Below, piece by piece: positions 53,734 through 63,800 of a stretch of DNA of 64,000 nt. Position 1 is the stretch's first letter. Each line of letters begins with the position of its first letter. The stretch spans positions 4,526,001-4,590,000 of the forward strand of contig NZ_CP038026.1 of assembly GCF_004421005.1 (NCBI RefSeq), given 5' to 3'. The stretch is from Pseudoduganella plicata (GTDB taxonomy: Bacteria > Pseudomonadota > Gammaproteobacteria > Burkholderiales > Burkholderiaceae_D). The translations under genes were made by a program, and so were the position numbers. The notes beneath the pieces were generated by a model. That model was not told where the DNA came from, made no database searches, and worked only from the letters and a program-made list of their open reading frames with translations.

Positions 53734-54198
53734 ATGTTCGACATCCTAGTTTATCTCTACGAGACCTATTACAGGCCCGACGCATGCCCGGAACCGGCAG
53801 CGTTGGCGAAGAAGCTTTCGGCCGTCGGTTTCGACGACGTGGAGATCTCGGAGGCGCTGGTCTGGCTGAACGACCTGACAGAAATGGCAGGCGACGATGA
53901 AGACGTTATCGCCGCCTCGACCGGCACGCGCATTTATGTCGAAACGGAACAGGATGTCCTGGGCGCGGCGGCCATCGGCTTCATCGCGTTCCTGGAAAGC
54001 GCGCGCGTGCTGTCGCCGCTGCAGCGCGAGATCGTCATCGAACGGGCGTTGTCGCTGGAAGAGTCGCCTGTCAACCTGGGCAAGCTGAAGATCATTGTGC
54101 TGATGCTGTTGTGGAGCCAGGGCAAGGAGCCGGACGCGCTGATGTTCGACGACCTGTTCGGTTCCGACGAAGAGCAGGCTCCCCGCCTGCTGCACTGA
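53734..54198 (+). CDS. smg: Smg (DUF494) family protein
   Basis: A 154-residue protein starting MFDILVYLYETYYRPDACPE, the hallmark of the DUF494/Smg family. It continues KLSAVGFDDVEISEALVWLN and ends KEPDALMFDDLFGSDEEQ. Function is unknown; it is acidic and found next to dprA and a topoisomerase gene in many proteobacteria. It starts 53 bases after dprA. No catalytic residues can be named. Confidence 0.94.
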   Translation: MFDILVYLYETYYRPDACPEPAALAKKLSAVGFDDVEISEALVWLNDLTEMAGDDEDVIAASTGTRIYVETEQDVLGAAAIGFIAFLESARVLSPLQREIVIERALSLEESPVNLGKLKIIVLMLLWSQGKEPDALMFDDLFGSDEEQAPRLLH

Positions 54199-54489
54199 TC
54201 CGCGCCTTCCCCGAGGGCGCATGCGTGCGCTATGGTGCGGTTACTATTTCATTAGAGAATCAATCGGTGGCCAGGTGCCAGCCGCAGGCGTTGCCGCAGC
54301 TTGCGAAGTTTGACGCAACGCGCTTATGATTGGCCCTTTTGCAAGGCGACAGGCTTGCCGTGCGGTGCTGAAATTGTCGGCGTCCGGCGGCAAAATATGC
54401 ATCGTCATCGCATCGACTCCGCAATGTCCATGTATGATGCGCCTGCTCCGAGTCAGAGCGTTTTAGCAAAGCAACCGAGAACAACAACC
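54199..54489 (+). other. Intergenic gap before topoisomerase III
   Basis: A 291-base gap. The topoisomerase frame is open upstream to 54301, but the text does not look like protein from this family and has no support. A TATGAT at about 54434 could be a -10, without a good -35. I see no RNA gene here. Confidence 0.3.
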
Positions 54490-57156
54490 ATGAGCAAAAC
54501 CCTCATCATCGCCGAGAAGCCTTCTGTCGCGAACGATATCGCGAAGTCGCTTGGCGGCTTCACCAAGCACGATGAGTACTTCGAATCCGACGAATACGTG
54601 CTGTCTTCCGCCGTGGGCCACCTGCTGGAAATCGCGGTGCCGGAAGAGCACGACGTCAAGCGCGGCAAGTGGAGCTTCGCGCACCTGCCGATGATTCCCC
54701 CGTACTTCGCGCTGAACCCCATCGCCAAGACGGAAAGCCGGCTCAAGGTCCTGAATAAACTGATCAAGCGCAAGGACGTCACGGCGCTGATCAACGCATG
54801 CGACGCGGGCCGCGAAGGAGAGCTGATCTTCCGCCTGATCGCGCAGAACGCGAAGGCGAAGCAGCCTGTCAAGCGCCTGTGGCTGCAGTCGATGACGCCG
54901 AACGCGATCCGCGAAGGTTTCGCGCGGCTGCGCTCGGACGAAGAGATGCTGCCGCTGGCCGACGCCGCGCGCTGCCGTTCCGAGGCCGACTGGCTGATCG
55001 GCATCAACGGCACCCGCGCCATGACGGCCTTCAATTCGAAAGAGGGCGGCTTTTACCTGACGACCGTGGGCCGCGTGCAGACGCCGACGCTGTCGATCGT
55101 GGTGGAGCGCGAAGACAAGATCAAGAAGTTCGTCCCGCGCGACTACTGGGAAGTGCGCGCCGAATTCGTCTGCGCCGCCGGCGTGTACGAAGGCCGCTGG
55201 CTGGACACGAATTTCAAGAAGGACGAGAACGACCCTGAAAAGCGCGCCGAGCGCCTGTGGAGCAAGGCAGCCGCCGATTCGATCGCGCTGGCCTGCCGCG
55301 GCAAGCAGGGCATTGTCACCGAGGAATCGAAGCCGACGACGTCGATGGCGCCCGCGCTGTTCGACCTGACGTCGCTGCAGCGCGAGGCCAACGGCCGCTT
55401 CGGCTTCTCGGCCAAGAACACGCTGGGGCTGGCCCAGGCGCTGTACGAAAAGCACAAGGTGCTGACGTATCCGCGTACCGATTCGCGTCACCTGCCGGAA
55501 GACTATCTGCCGACCGTGCAGTCCACGCTGGAAGTGGTCAAGCAGAACCCGAACTATCACCAGTTCGCCAAGACGATCCTGGACAAGGGTTGGGTCAAGC
55601 CGAACAAGCGCATCTTCGACAACACGAAGATATCGGACCACTTTGCGATCATCCCGACCGGCATCGCGCCGAAAGGCCTGTCCGAGCCCGAACAGAAGCT
55701 GTACGACCTCGTCACGCGCCGCTTCATGGCCGTGTTCTTCCCGGCGGCCGAATTCCAGGTCACCACGCGCTATACGGAAGTCTCGGGCCACCAGTTCAAG
55801 ACCGAAGGCAAGGTCATGACGAACCCGGGCTGGCTGGCCGTGTACGGCAAGGACACCACCGACGACAAGGAAGGCGGCGGCAACCTGGTGCCGGTGGCGA
55901 AGGGCGAGAAGGTGCTGACGGACCAGGTCAACGCCAATGGGCTGGTGACGAAGCCGCCCGCACGCTACACGGAAGCGACGCTGCTCTCCGCGATGGAAGG
56001 CGCCGGCAAGCTGGTGGACTCGGACGAACTGCGCGACGCGATGGCCGGCAAGGGCCTCGGCACGCCAGCCACGCGCGCGGCCATCATCGAGGGCCTGCTG
56101 ACGGAGAAATACCTGATCCGCGAAGGGCGCGAACTGATCCCGACCGCCAAGGCGTCGCAGCTGATGACGCTCCTGCGCGGCCTCGGCGTCAACGAACTGA
56201 CGGCACCGGAGCTGACGGGCGAGTGGGAATACAAGCTGTCGCAGATGGAGAAGGGCCGCATCTCGCGTGAGGAGTTCATGCGCGAGATCGCGCAGATGAC
56301 GCAGATTATCGTCAAGCGCGCCAAGGAATACGACAACGACACCATTCCCGGCGACTACGCGACGCTGCAGACGCCATGCCCGAACTGCGCCGGCGTCGTC
56401 AAGGAAAACTACCGCCGCTTCGCCTGCACGAAGTGCGACTTCTCGATGGGCAAGACGCCTGGCAGCCGCCAGTTCGAGATCGCCGAAGTGGAAGAACTGC
56501 TGAAGAACCGCACCATCGGTCCGCTGCAGGGCTTCCGCTCGAAGATGGGCCGGCCGTTCGCCGCCATCCTGCGCATCGTGCGCGACGAGGACATCAACAA
56601 CTACAAGGTCGAATTCGACTTCGGCCAGAACGACGAGGGCGAGGACGGCGAAGGCGTCGACTTCACCGGCCAGACCGCGCTGGGGCCGTGCCCGAAGTGC
56701 AATGGCGGCGTCTACGAAATGGGTCTGGCGTATGTGTGCGAGCACAGCGTCGCCAAACCGAAGACGTGCGACTTCCGCAGCGGCCGCATCATCCTGCAGC
56801 AGGAAATCCTGCCGGAGCAGATGGCCAAGCTGCTCAACGAGGGCAAGACGGATCTGCTGCCGGGCTTCGTCTCGCAACGCACGCGCCGGCCGTTCAAGGC
56901 ATTCCTGACGCGGGGCAAGGACGGCAAGATCAGCTTCGAGTTCGAACCGCGCAAGGAAAAGCCGGGCGCCAAGCCGAAGGCCGCGGCCGAACCTGTGGCA
57001 GAGGGTGAAGAAGCCGCGGTGCCGGCGAAGAAGACGGCGGCGAAGAAGACCGCCGCCGCCAAGCCGGCTGTCAAGAAAGCTGCCGCTGCGAAGGCGCCTG
57101 CCAGGAAGGCTCCCGCGAAAAAGGCGGCGGTGAAGAAGGCTGTCGCGACGGAATAA
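54490..57156 (+). CDS. topB: DNA topoisomerase III
   Basis: An 888-residue type IA topoisomerase. The Toprim domain (MSKTLIIAEKPSVANDIAKS, INACDAGREGELIFRLI) and the active Tyr327 in LTYPRTDSRHLPED place it with TopB-type enzymes, as does GRVQTPTLSIVVERE. Two C-terminal zinc-like modules follow (TPCPNCAGVVKENYRRFACT with CTKCDF; GPCPKCNGGVYEMGL). The last 45 or so residues are a Lys/Ala repeat tail, histone-H1-like, probably for DNA contact. It relaxes negative supercoils and decatenates. ATG 54490 gives the family start. A strong terminator follows its stop. Confidence 0.93.
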   Translation: MSKTLIIAEKPSVANDIAKSLGGFTKHDEYFESDEYVLSSAVGHLLEIAVPEEHDVKRGKWSFAHLPMIPPYFALNPIAKTESRLKVLNKLIKRKDVTALINACDAGREGELIFRLIAQNAKAKQPVKRLWLQSMTPNAIREGFARLRSDEEMLPLADAARCRSEADWLIGINGTRAMTAFNSKEGGFYLTTVGRVQTPTLSIVVEREDKIKKFVPRDYWEVRAEFVCAAGVYEGRWLDTNFKKDENDPEKRAERLWSKAAADSIALACRGKQGIVTEESKPTTSMAPALFDLTSLQREANGRFGFSAKNTLGLAQALYEKHKVLTYPRTDSRHLPEDYLPTVQSTLEVVKQNPNYHQFAKTILDKGWVKPNKRIFDNTKISDHFAIIPTGIAPKGLSEPEQKLYDLVTRRFMAVFFPAAEFQVTTRYTEVSGHQFKTEGKVMTNPGWLAVYGKDTTDDKEGGGNLVPVAKGEKVLTDQVNANGLVTKPPARYTEATLLSAMEGAGKLVDSDELRDAMAGKGLGTPATRAAIIEGLLTEKYLIREGRELIPTAKASQLMTLLRGLGVNELTAPELTGEWEYKLSQMEKGRISREEFMREIAQMTQIIVKRAKEYDNDTIPGDYATLQTPCPNCAGVVKENYRRFACTKCDFSMGKTPGSRQFEIAEVEELLKNRTIGPLQGFRSKMGRPFAAILRIVRDEDINNYKVEFDFGQNDEGEDGEGVDFTGQTALGPCPKCNGGVYEMGLAYVCEHSVAKPKTCDFRSGRIILQQEILPEQMAKLLNEGKTDLLPGFVSQRTRRPFKAFLTRGKDGKISFEFEPRKEKPGAKPKAAAEPVAEGEEAAVPAKKTAAKKTAAAKPAVKKAAAAKAPARKAPAKKAAVKKAVATE

Positions 57157-57160
57157 AACT

Positions 57161-57187
57161 AAAACGGGACCTGCGGGTCCCGTTTTT
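57161..57187 (+). terminator. Intrinsic terminator of topB
   Basis: AAAACGGGACC (57161-57171), loop TGCG, GGTCCCGTTTTT: a perfect stem running into a T-run (57183-57187), placed 4 bases after the topB stop. Because the A-run is symmetric it could also work for the leftward gene at 57214. Confidence 0.9.
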
Positions 57188-57213
57188 ATTCGCTGTCGGC
57201 CGTTACATCGGCT

Positions 57214-57909
57214 TCAGCGCAGGTCGTCGGTATGGAAATACACCGTGCCGCCGATGGTCGCAGCCGGCACCTCCAGCGCCGCGGCCAGCTCGCGCGCGGA
57301 AGGCTGCTTCAGCCCCACCTTGGGTACCGTGACAGAGGCTGAATCCGCCCCCGGCGCGGCGCGATAGGCGACGATATGGTCAAAGTCCGGGCGGCTGTCG
57401 ATCGTCTTGACGAGGAAGCGCAGGCGGCCCGCGCCGACCTGCAGGTAGCGCGCGCTGGCGTTCTCCAGCGTCTGCGGCGAGAGCCGGCGGAACAGCAGCA
57501 CCTCGTCCACCACGATTTCCACGTTCCTATACTGCGGCTTGCCGCCCTGTTCGAAGTGTCCCTGGACAACGGTGGCACGGAAGGCGCGCAGCGGCGCTGG
57601 CGCGGCGGGTGCCAGCCGGTCCAGCTCGAACTTTTCCGGATCGATCGTCCACAGCGCCGTGTGTCCGTCCAGCCGCTGACGCAGCTCGCCATCGAGTCGG
57701 GCATCGGACAGCCGCACGCGCAGGATCACCTGGTAATCGTGCGGCGCGTGGAACATCGGCAGGTGCGATGCATACAGCGCTTCGCGGCCACCGAACAGCG
57801 CCATGCCGTGCGTGCCGTAGGTCACGCCGGCGGCGTGTACGGGAACAAACGGCAGCATGGCGGCCAGCAGCAGCGCGCGGCGCAATGGAGAAAAAGGGCG
57901 TGTGCTCAT
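57214..57909 (-). CDS. Hypothetical secreted protein
   Basis: A 231-residue protein with a signal peptide (MSTRPFSPLRRALLLAAMLP, cleavage near VHAAG). The rest (GVTYGTHGMALFGGREALYA, then MFHAPHDYQVILRVRLSDAR, VVQGHFEQGGKPQYRNVEIV, and VAYRAAPGADSASVTVP) has no family I recognise; it is rich in beta-strand-like text and lacks Cys pairs. The start at 57909 gives the signal peptide; the frame is open upstream to 58026 without one. It converges with topB and diverges from the chemotaxis receptor gene. Probably periplasmic; role unknown. Confidence 0.75.
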   Translation of the reverse strand: MSTRPFSPLRRALLLAAMLPFVPVHAAGVTYGTHGMALFGGREALYASHLPMFHAPHDYQVILRVRLSDARLDGELRQRLDGHTALWTIDPEKFELDRLAPAAPAPLRAFRATVVQGHFEQGGKPQYRNVEIVVDEVLLFRRLSPQTLENASARYLQVGAGRLRFLVKTIDSRPDFDHIVAYRAAPGADSASVTVPKVGLKQPSARELAAALEVPAATIGGTVYFHTDDLR

Positions 57910-58116
57910 GCCGCGATGGTAAGGCCGTTGCTGCCGTAGAGGCAAGGCATAAACTGTGCGCGCATCGCACGGTTGCATCGTGTTGCTGGACGATGCGAAG
58001 ATGCCGCAGGAACCAGAAATTTCCAAGTGGAAACCAAGAATATGCTAGACTTGCCTCCCTTTTGAGCAACTCGCATCTTGTCGCTGAGATTTCTGCGGCG
58101 ACAATATTCTCACAAC

Positions 58117-59655
58117 ATGAACAATCTGAAAATCGGCACCCGCCTCAGCGCGGGCTTCGGCCTCGTTCTCGCCCTCATGATTCTGATGACGGGCTTCGGC
58201 ATCTATCACATGCAATCGGTGGCCAGCGCGACGCGCGAGCTGACCCATGTGCCGCTGGCGAAGGAGCGCATGGTGTCCGACTGGTACCTGCGCATTCACA
58301 CCAGCGTGCGCCGCACCACCGCCATCTCGAAGAGCGCCGACCCGTCGCTGGGCGCGTTCTTCTCGGAGGAAACCGCCAACTCGACAAAGGAAGTTTCCGC
58401 GCTGCAGAAGCAGGTCGAGCCGCTGCTGGTGAGCGGACCGGAAAAAGAAGCGTTCAATCGCATCGTCACGGCGCGCAAGGCGTACCTGGCGTCGCGTGAC
58501 GGTATCGTTGCACTGAAAAAAGAAGGCAAGATCGAGGAGGCCAACGAGCTGCTGATCAAGACTTTCGTGCCGGACGGCAAAGCCTATCTGGACGCGCTGG
58601 GCGACCTGCTGCAGCTGCAGCGCCAGGTCATCGACAAGGAAGCCGAGCGCATCGAGCACAATTACCAGAGCAGCCGCAGCTTCATGATCGTGTTCGGCAC
58701 CGTCGTGCTGGCATTCGGCGCATTCTGCTCGTGGTGGCTGACGCGCGGTATCGTCGTGCCGCTGAACCGCGCCGTGGAAGTGGCGTGGTCGGTGGCGAAC
58801 AACGACCTGCGCAGCGATATCCAGAGCACGACGAACGATGAAACGGGCCGCCTGCTGGGCGCCCTCAAAACGATGAACGACAACCTGGCACGCATCGTCG
58901 GCCAGGTGCGCAACGGCACGGAGCACATCTCCAGCGCGTCCGGCGAAATCGCCGCCGGCAACCTGGACCTGTCGTCGCGCACGGAGCAGCAGGCCAGCGC
59001 GCTGGAAGAAACCGCGTCGTCGATGGAAGAACTGACGTCGACCGTGCGCCAGAACGCGGACAACGCACGGCAGGCCAATCAGCTGGCCGTGAGCGCGTCC
59101 GATGTGGCCGTGCGCGGCGGCGAGGTGGTCGGCCGCGTGGTCGAAACGATGGATTCGATCAACGCCTCGGCACGAAAGATCGTCGACATCATCTCCGTGA
59201 TCGACGGCATCGCCTTCCAGACCAACATCCTGGCGCTGAACGCTGCCGTGGAAGCGGCGCGGGCCGGTGAACAGGGCCGTGGCTTCGCCGTCGTTGCCAG
59301 CGAAGTGCGCAACCTGGCACAGCGCTCGGCCGCCGCCGCGAAGGAAATCAAGGTGCTGATCGGCGATTCGGTCGACAAGGTCGACACGGGCAGCAAGCTG
59401 GTGGGCCAGGCCGGCACGACGATGGCCGAAGTGGTGCAGAGCATCCACCGCGTGACGGACATCATGGGCGAGATCACGACGGCCAGCGTGGAGCAGAGCG
59501 CCGGGATCGAGCAGGTCAACAGCGCCATCGCCGACATGGACAGCGTGACGCAGCAGAACGCCGCGCTGGTCGAGGAAGCCGCCGCCGCCGCCGCGTCGCT
59601 GCGCGAGCAGGCCGCCGCGCTGGCGGGCGTGGTCAGCGTCTTCAAGCTGCAGTAA
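58117..59655 (+). CDS. Methyl-accepting chemotaxis protein
   Basis: A 512-residue receptor. A first span (RLSAGFGLVLALMILMTGFG), a four-helix-bundle type periplasmic sensor (about residues 35-190), a second span (FMIVFGTVVLAFGAFCSWWL), a HAMP domain (GIVVPLNRAVEVAWSVANND) and the long signalling hairpin follow in order. The hairpin tip is VIDGIAFQTNILALNAAVEA and EVRNLAQRSAAAAKEIKVLI. The C-terminus ends VVSVFKLQ, with no NWETF-like tether, so it lacks the CheR-binding pentapeptide. The ligand is unknown. ATG 58117 is chosen since it gives the family start. Hairpin repeats follow right after the stop. Confidence 0.95.
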   Translation: MNNLKIGTRLSAGFGLVLALMILMTGFGIYHMQSVASATRELTHVPLAKERMVSDWYLRIHTSVRRTTAISKSADPSLGAFFSEETANSTKEVSALQKQVEPLLVSGPEKEAFNRIVTARKAYLASRDGIVALKKEGKIEEANELLIKTFVPDGKAYLDALGDLLQLQRQVIDKEAERIEHNYQSSRSFMIVFGTVVLAFGAFCSWWLTRGIVVPLNRAVEVAWSVANNDLRSDIQSTTNDETGRLLGALKTMNDNLARIVGQVRNGTEHISSASGEIAAGNLDLSSRTEQQASALEETASSMEELTSTVRQNADNARQANQLAVSASDVAVRGGEVVGRVVETMDSINASARKIVDIISVIDGIAFQTNILALNAAVEAARAGEQGRGFAVVASEVRNLAQRSAAAAKEIKVLIGDSVDKVDTGSKLVGQAGTTMAEVVQSIHRVTDIMGEITTASVEQSAGIEQVNSAIADMDSVTQQNAALVEEAAAAAASLREQAAALAGVVSVFKLQ

Positions 59656-59662
59656 ATAAAAA

Positions 59663-59710
59663 AACCGGTGACAGGCTCCGTTTTTGAACAATCGGAGCCT
59701 GTCACCGGTT
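59663..59710. repeat. Hairpin repeat element D
   Basis: AACCGGTGACAGGCTCCG (59663-59680) pairs perfectly with CGGAGCCTGTCACCGGTT (59693-59710), an 18-base stem with a 12-base loop. It lies 8 bases after the chemotaxis receptor stop; the A-run before it and T-run in the loop suggest use as a transcription end. It is one of two near-identical tandem copies. Confidence 0.85.
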
Positions 59711-59748
59711 CAGTGGGCTCTGACGCCGCGCACTGCGAATCAGTTCTA

Positions 59749-59795
59749 AAACCGGTGACAGGCTCCCTTTTCTAATAGGAGCCTGTCACCGGTTT
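59749..59795. repeat. Hairpin repeat element E
   Basis: AAACCGGTGACAGGCTCC (59749-59766) pairs with GGAGCCTGTCACCGGTTT (59778-59795), an 18-base stem with an 11-base loop. The sequence is the same as element D except at the tip; the 38 bases between them are unrelated. It stands between the convergent receptor and DUF3597 genes. Confidence 0.85.
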
Positions 59796-59823
59796 CTTCA
59801 TGTCCGGGGCGGCGGCGCCCGCG

Positions 59824-60276
59824 TCAGTCCTTCAAATCCGCCGGGACCTTGCCGCCATTGGCGGCCAGCTTGTTCATCACCTGCCGGTGCAGCCAGATGT
59901 TCATCTTGGCCGAATCGCCCATATCGCCCGAATAGTGCAGTTCCTGCGCCAGCTCCTTGCGCGACTGCAGGCTGCTGTCCAGGTCCAGCAACTTCAGCAG
60001 GTCGACGATCGACGTGCGCCAGTTCAGCGGCTGGCCGGCCTGCTGGGCTTTCTGGTTCAGGATCGCCTCGACGTCCACCTCGGCCATCGCGGCGGGGGCG
60101 GCAGCCGCTTGTGCCGAAGGCGCCGCCGGTGCCGGTGCCGGCGCGGCAGGGGAGGCCGCAGCCGGCGCGGTCTGAGGCGCAGGTGCGGGCGCAGCGGCAG
60201 GAGCGGCCGGCTTCTGCTGCACGGCCGGATGCGACGACGGGAAGATCTTGTGGAAGATATTGCTCAGGATACCCAT
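59824..60276 (-). CDS. DUF3597 protein
   Basis: A 150-residue protein. The N-terminus MGILSNIFHKIFPSSHP and the C-terminal domain (WRTSIVDLLKLLDLDSSLQS, then RKELAQELHYSGDMGDSAKM and NIWLHRQVMNKLAANGGKVP) are those of DUF3597. Between them is an Ala/Pro-rich linker of about 50 residues. Function is unknown; members are often near proteins with LysM or similar motifs, but none is attached here. It lies 29 bases downstream of a small hypothetical gene on the same strand. Confidence 0.88.
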   Translation of the reverse strand: MGILSNIFHKIFPSSHPAVQQKPAAPAAAPAPAPQTAPAAASPAAPAPAPAAPSAQAAAAPAAMAEVDVEAILNQKAQQAGQPLNWRTSIVDLLKLLDLDSSLQSRKELAQELHYSGDMGDSAKMNIWLHRQVMNKLAANGGKVPADLKD

Positions 60277-60305
60277 ATGCAGCTCCTTGTTCGAGTTGGA
60301 AGAAA

Positions 60306-60812
60306 TCAGTTCCGGTGCGACTGGGCGATCTTGCCCAGCACGATGGCCAGCGCGGCGCCGCCCAGCGCTTTCACCAGCGTGGGATGTTCCGCGTAGAAGT
60401 TGCCCATGTGGTCGACGATGCCGGGGTTGTGCTGTTCGGCCGTGGCGGCGATTTCCTGCACTTGCGCCGGCGTGATCTGTTCGGCCTGTTCCGGCGTCAC
60501 CTGCGGTTGCGCGCCGCCCTTGAACAGGCTGCCCACGCCACCGGCCAGCGAGGCCAGCATCGCCGGGCTGACATTGGCCAGCAACTGGTTCAGCATGCCG
60601 GCGCGCTGGGTCGGATCGCTGCGGCCGAACAGCTGGCTGACCAGCGTTGCGAACGGCGGCGTCTGGTCCGAGCGCAGCGCTTCCGTCACGCCTTGCGCCA
60701 CCGATGCTTTCGGCGCCTGCTGCGCGACGTTGCCGAAGTCCTTCTCCGCCCGCGCAGGGTCGGCTGCGCCTCCCAGGTACTGCTGCAGCATGTTACCGAG
60801 ATCGAATGCCAT
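60306..60812 (-). CDS. Hypothetical protein with C-terminal hydrophobic segment
   Basis: A 168-residue protein starting MAFDLGNMLQQYLGGAADPA. It has a helical Gln/Ala-rich body (FATLVSQLFGRSDPTQRAGM, LNQLLANVSPAMLASLAGGV), a stretch PEQAEQITPAQVQEIAATAE, and a hydrophobic C-terminal part (ALGGAALAIVLGKIAQSHRN) that may be one weak membrane span. No family I can name with confidence. It is followed by the DUF3597 gene, so the two may be expressed together. It lies 77 bases downstream of the ABC-permease/M1 gene end. Confidence 0.72.
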   Translation of the reverse strand: MAFDLGNMLQQYLGGAADPARAEKDFGNVAQQAPKASVAQGVTEALRSDQTPPFATLVSQLFGRSDPTQRAGMLNQLLANVSPAMLASLAGGVGSLFKGGAQPQVTPEQAEQITPAQVQEIAATAEQHNPGIVDHMGNFYAEHPTLVKALGGAALAIVLGKIAQSHRN

Positions 60813-60889
60813 TGCTCACTCCTGTGTTGTCTGCAAAACGCCAGCGTAGGGCAGCGGCAGGGCGGGGTCTGTTCGCGGTTTAACCCAGG

Positions 60890-63800
60890 CTATGGCGCGG
60901 TGGTTTCGACAGCGATCATGTTGTCGCCGGGCTTGCGATCGATCAGCTTGTTGTCCGGGTCGATGCCGGCGCGAGCCGGACGTCGGGCCACGATCGTCCT
61001 GTACGTGGTCTCGCGCTGGTTCATCAGCTTGCGTTCGCGCGCCAACGGCTTGCCGTCCTTGTCGTCCACGCCGATGTCGATGAAGTCCGCCAGCGGCGCT
61101 TCCTTCTCGGACCCGAGGCCGTCCGCGCGCAGCTTGGCCGCGTGTACCGTCAGCGTCACGTCGTAACGGCCGTCCGCGCGCCTGCCGTACGTGGCCGTCA
61201 GCGCCCGGTTGTCGTACAGGACGATGGCGTTGAACAGGTCGTCGACGAGGTAGGCCTGGGCTGGCGGCACGACGGCACGCAGGCCGTCCACCAGCGCTGT
61301 CACGCTCGGGTAAGGCCCGTTGCGGAAGGCGTACTGCCGCAGCAGTTGCCGCAGCAGTGCGTTGATGCGTTCCTCGCCGACGATGTCCTGCAGCTGGTAC
61401 ATCGCCAGGCTGCCCTTGCGATAGTGGATGTAACCCTGGTTCTCGTTGTCGGCCAGCGGCAGCTCCGTCTTGTTCTCCATCGCGCGGCCCATCAGGTACA
61501 TGTCGAGGTCATAGCGCAGGAAGCGGCGCATCCGTTCCGGGCCGAACGTTTTCTTCATCACCATCAGCGCCGAATACTCCGCCAGCGTTTCGGAAAGCAC
61601 GGTGGCGCCGCGCGTATTGCCGCCCACCAGCTGGTGTCCCCACCACTGGTGCGCCACCTCGTGGGCCGTCACATAATAGGGATAGTCGATGTCTTTCGGA
61701 TTCTTCTCGTCCACTTTGGCGATGAAGCCCATGCTTTCCGAGAAGGGCACCGTGTTCGGGTAGGACTGCGCATATCGCTCATACGCCGGGAATTCGACGA
61801 CGCGCAGGATCTTGTGCTGGTACGGCCCGAAGTTGCGGGTGTTGTAATCGAGCGCGTCGCGCACGCCGCGCGTGATGCGGTCCAGGTTGTACTCGTGGCC
61901 AGGATGGTAGTAGACCTCGATGCCGACGTCCTGCCACCAGTCGTGCCGCGTGGCATAGCGCGCCGACTGGAACGAATAGAAGTTCAGGATCGGCTTGTCC
62001 GTCCGATAGTGGAAATAACGCCGCCCGGCGCGCGTCCATTCCTTCACCAGCGTGCCGGGAGCGATCGCGGTCTGGCCGGCGGCGGTGCCGATGACGGCGT
62101 CGAACGTGGCCCAGTCGGCGTCGCTGCTCATCACATTGTCCGCCAGCCCTTTCGGATCGTCGCGCGCGGGCTGGCGTGCCTGCGGTTGCAGGCCGTGCCT
62201 GCGGCGGTCGCGCGGGTCGGCCAGTTCGTAGTCGCGCTGGTAGCCGATGTGCGGCAGCACGCTGTTGTTGAAGAACGTGCCGTTGGCAACGACGGGCGTG
62301 TCCTGGCCCAGGCCGAATATGCCCTTCGGTTCGTAGACGACCTCGAACTCCAGCGGCAGCGTGGCGCCCGGCGCCAGCGGCGTCGCCAGCGCATAGGCAT
62401 GCATGCCCAGCGCCGCATCGTTCAATGTCGCGCGGGCCGGCACGCCGAAGCGCAGCGGCCGCATCGCCGCATGCGGTTCCTGCGTGACGTAGACGGTGCC
62501 GATCGGCTGCGTGCCGCGGTTCTCCAGCAGGTAACGGCCACGCGCCACGAGGCGGCGCTGGTCCGGCATCATCTCCACGCTCAGCTTCACATCGGCGATG
62601 CGCGGCTGCGGCAGCGCGGCGATCTTCTTGTACTGCTTCTCGTAGTCGGCCCGGTTGGCGCCCTGCCGATAAGCCGTCTCGAACTTGTTGGCGACGTTCA
62701 GGTTGTAGAACAGGACGGCGCCGGTAGCAGCGAACAGCAGGGCGCCGGCGCCGAACGTGGCGATCACGGGCATCGTCAGCGCGTGGCGTGCGAGGCGGCG
62801 GCGTGTGTGCCATTCCTCGCTCACGCCGCGCGGCCAGAACACCAGCGTCAATACGGACAGCATCAGCGCCGCGCCGCCCCAGTACAGCTGGTACCAGCGC
62901 TCGCGCAGCAGGAAGTGGCCGTAGCCATTCATGTCGGAATAGCGGATTTCCGGAGTGACGCCGTACAGCACCAGCGGGTGTTCCAGGCCCAGGCCGGCCA
63001 GCGTGATGGTGGCGATGTAGTAGAGGATCATCGCGCAGTACGCGACATATTTGTGGCCAAGCAGGACCTGCGCGGCAATCGCCAGGACGGCAACCAGCGC
63101 GTAATACGGCAGCTCGATGGTGTACAGCTGCGTGAGGTACAGGCCGGGCTCGAAATCGAAGTAGCCGTTGAAGACCTGGATCGACATCCCGCACAGCATG
63201 ACGACCAGCAGCAGCAGCGCCTGCAGGCCGATCAACGCGCCCAGTTTCGACACCATCGGCAGCCAGCTCGGCACGGGCAGCGCGTCGAGCAGCTGCGACA
63301 TGCGGTGCTCGCGCTCGCGCCAGACCAGCTCCCCGGCATAGAACGTCGTGATGACGAGCATGAACGGCGTAAACGTCTTGCGCACCATTTCCAGCACCAC
63401 GTACGTCAGTGGATAGGTGTTGGTGCCCCAGATCGAACCCATGTCCAGCGCACCGGCGTACATCGTCAGCACGCCCGCCAGCACCAGCACGAAGAAGTAG
63501 ATGTTTTTCGTCGTCTCGCGCAGGTTCAGCCAGGTGAACTGCGCCAGCAGCAACGGCAGGCTGCGGGCCTTGAAGTCGGGCGGCTCGACGGAGCGGGCGG
63601 CCGTCGTCGTAATGCGCAGCGGGGCGTCGCTGTCGCCGCGGGCGGCCGTGCCGCCGTCGAGCGTGCCGACGAAATGGAAGCGCCAGTAGCCCAGCATCAG
63701 CGCGACCAGCGAGAACGAGCACCAGATGACGCGGTTGAGAAGGTAGACGCCTTCGGGCAGCACCAGGCGCGTATTGCGTTCCGCGATGGGCCAGTATTCC

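Noticed and set aside
59663..59795. Insertion sequence or CRISPR repeat pair
   Set aside because: The two units are self-complementary hairpins with no spacer regularity beyond one pair, no transposase gene and no cas gene nearby.
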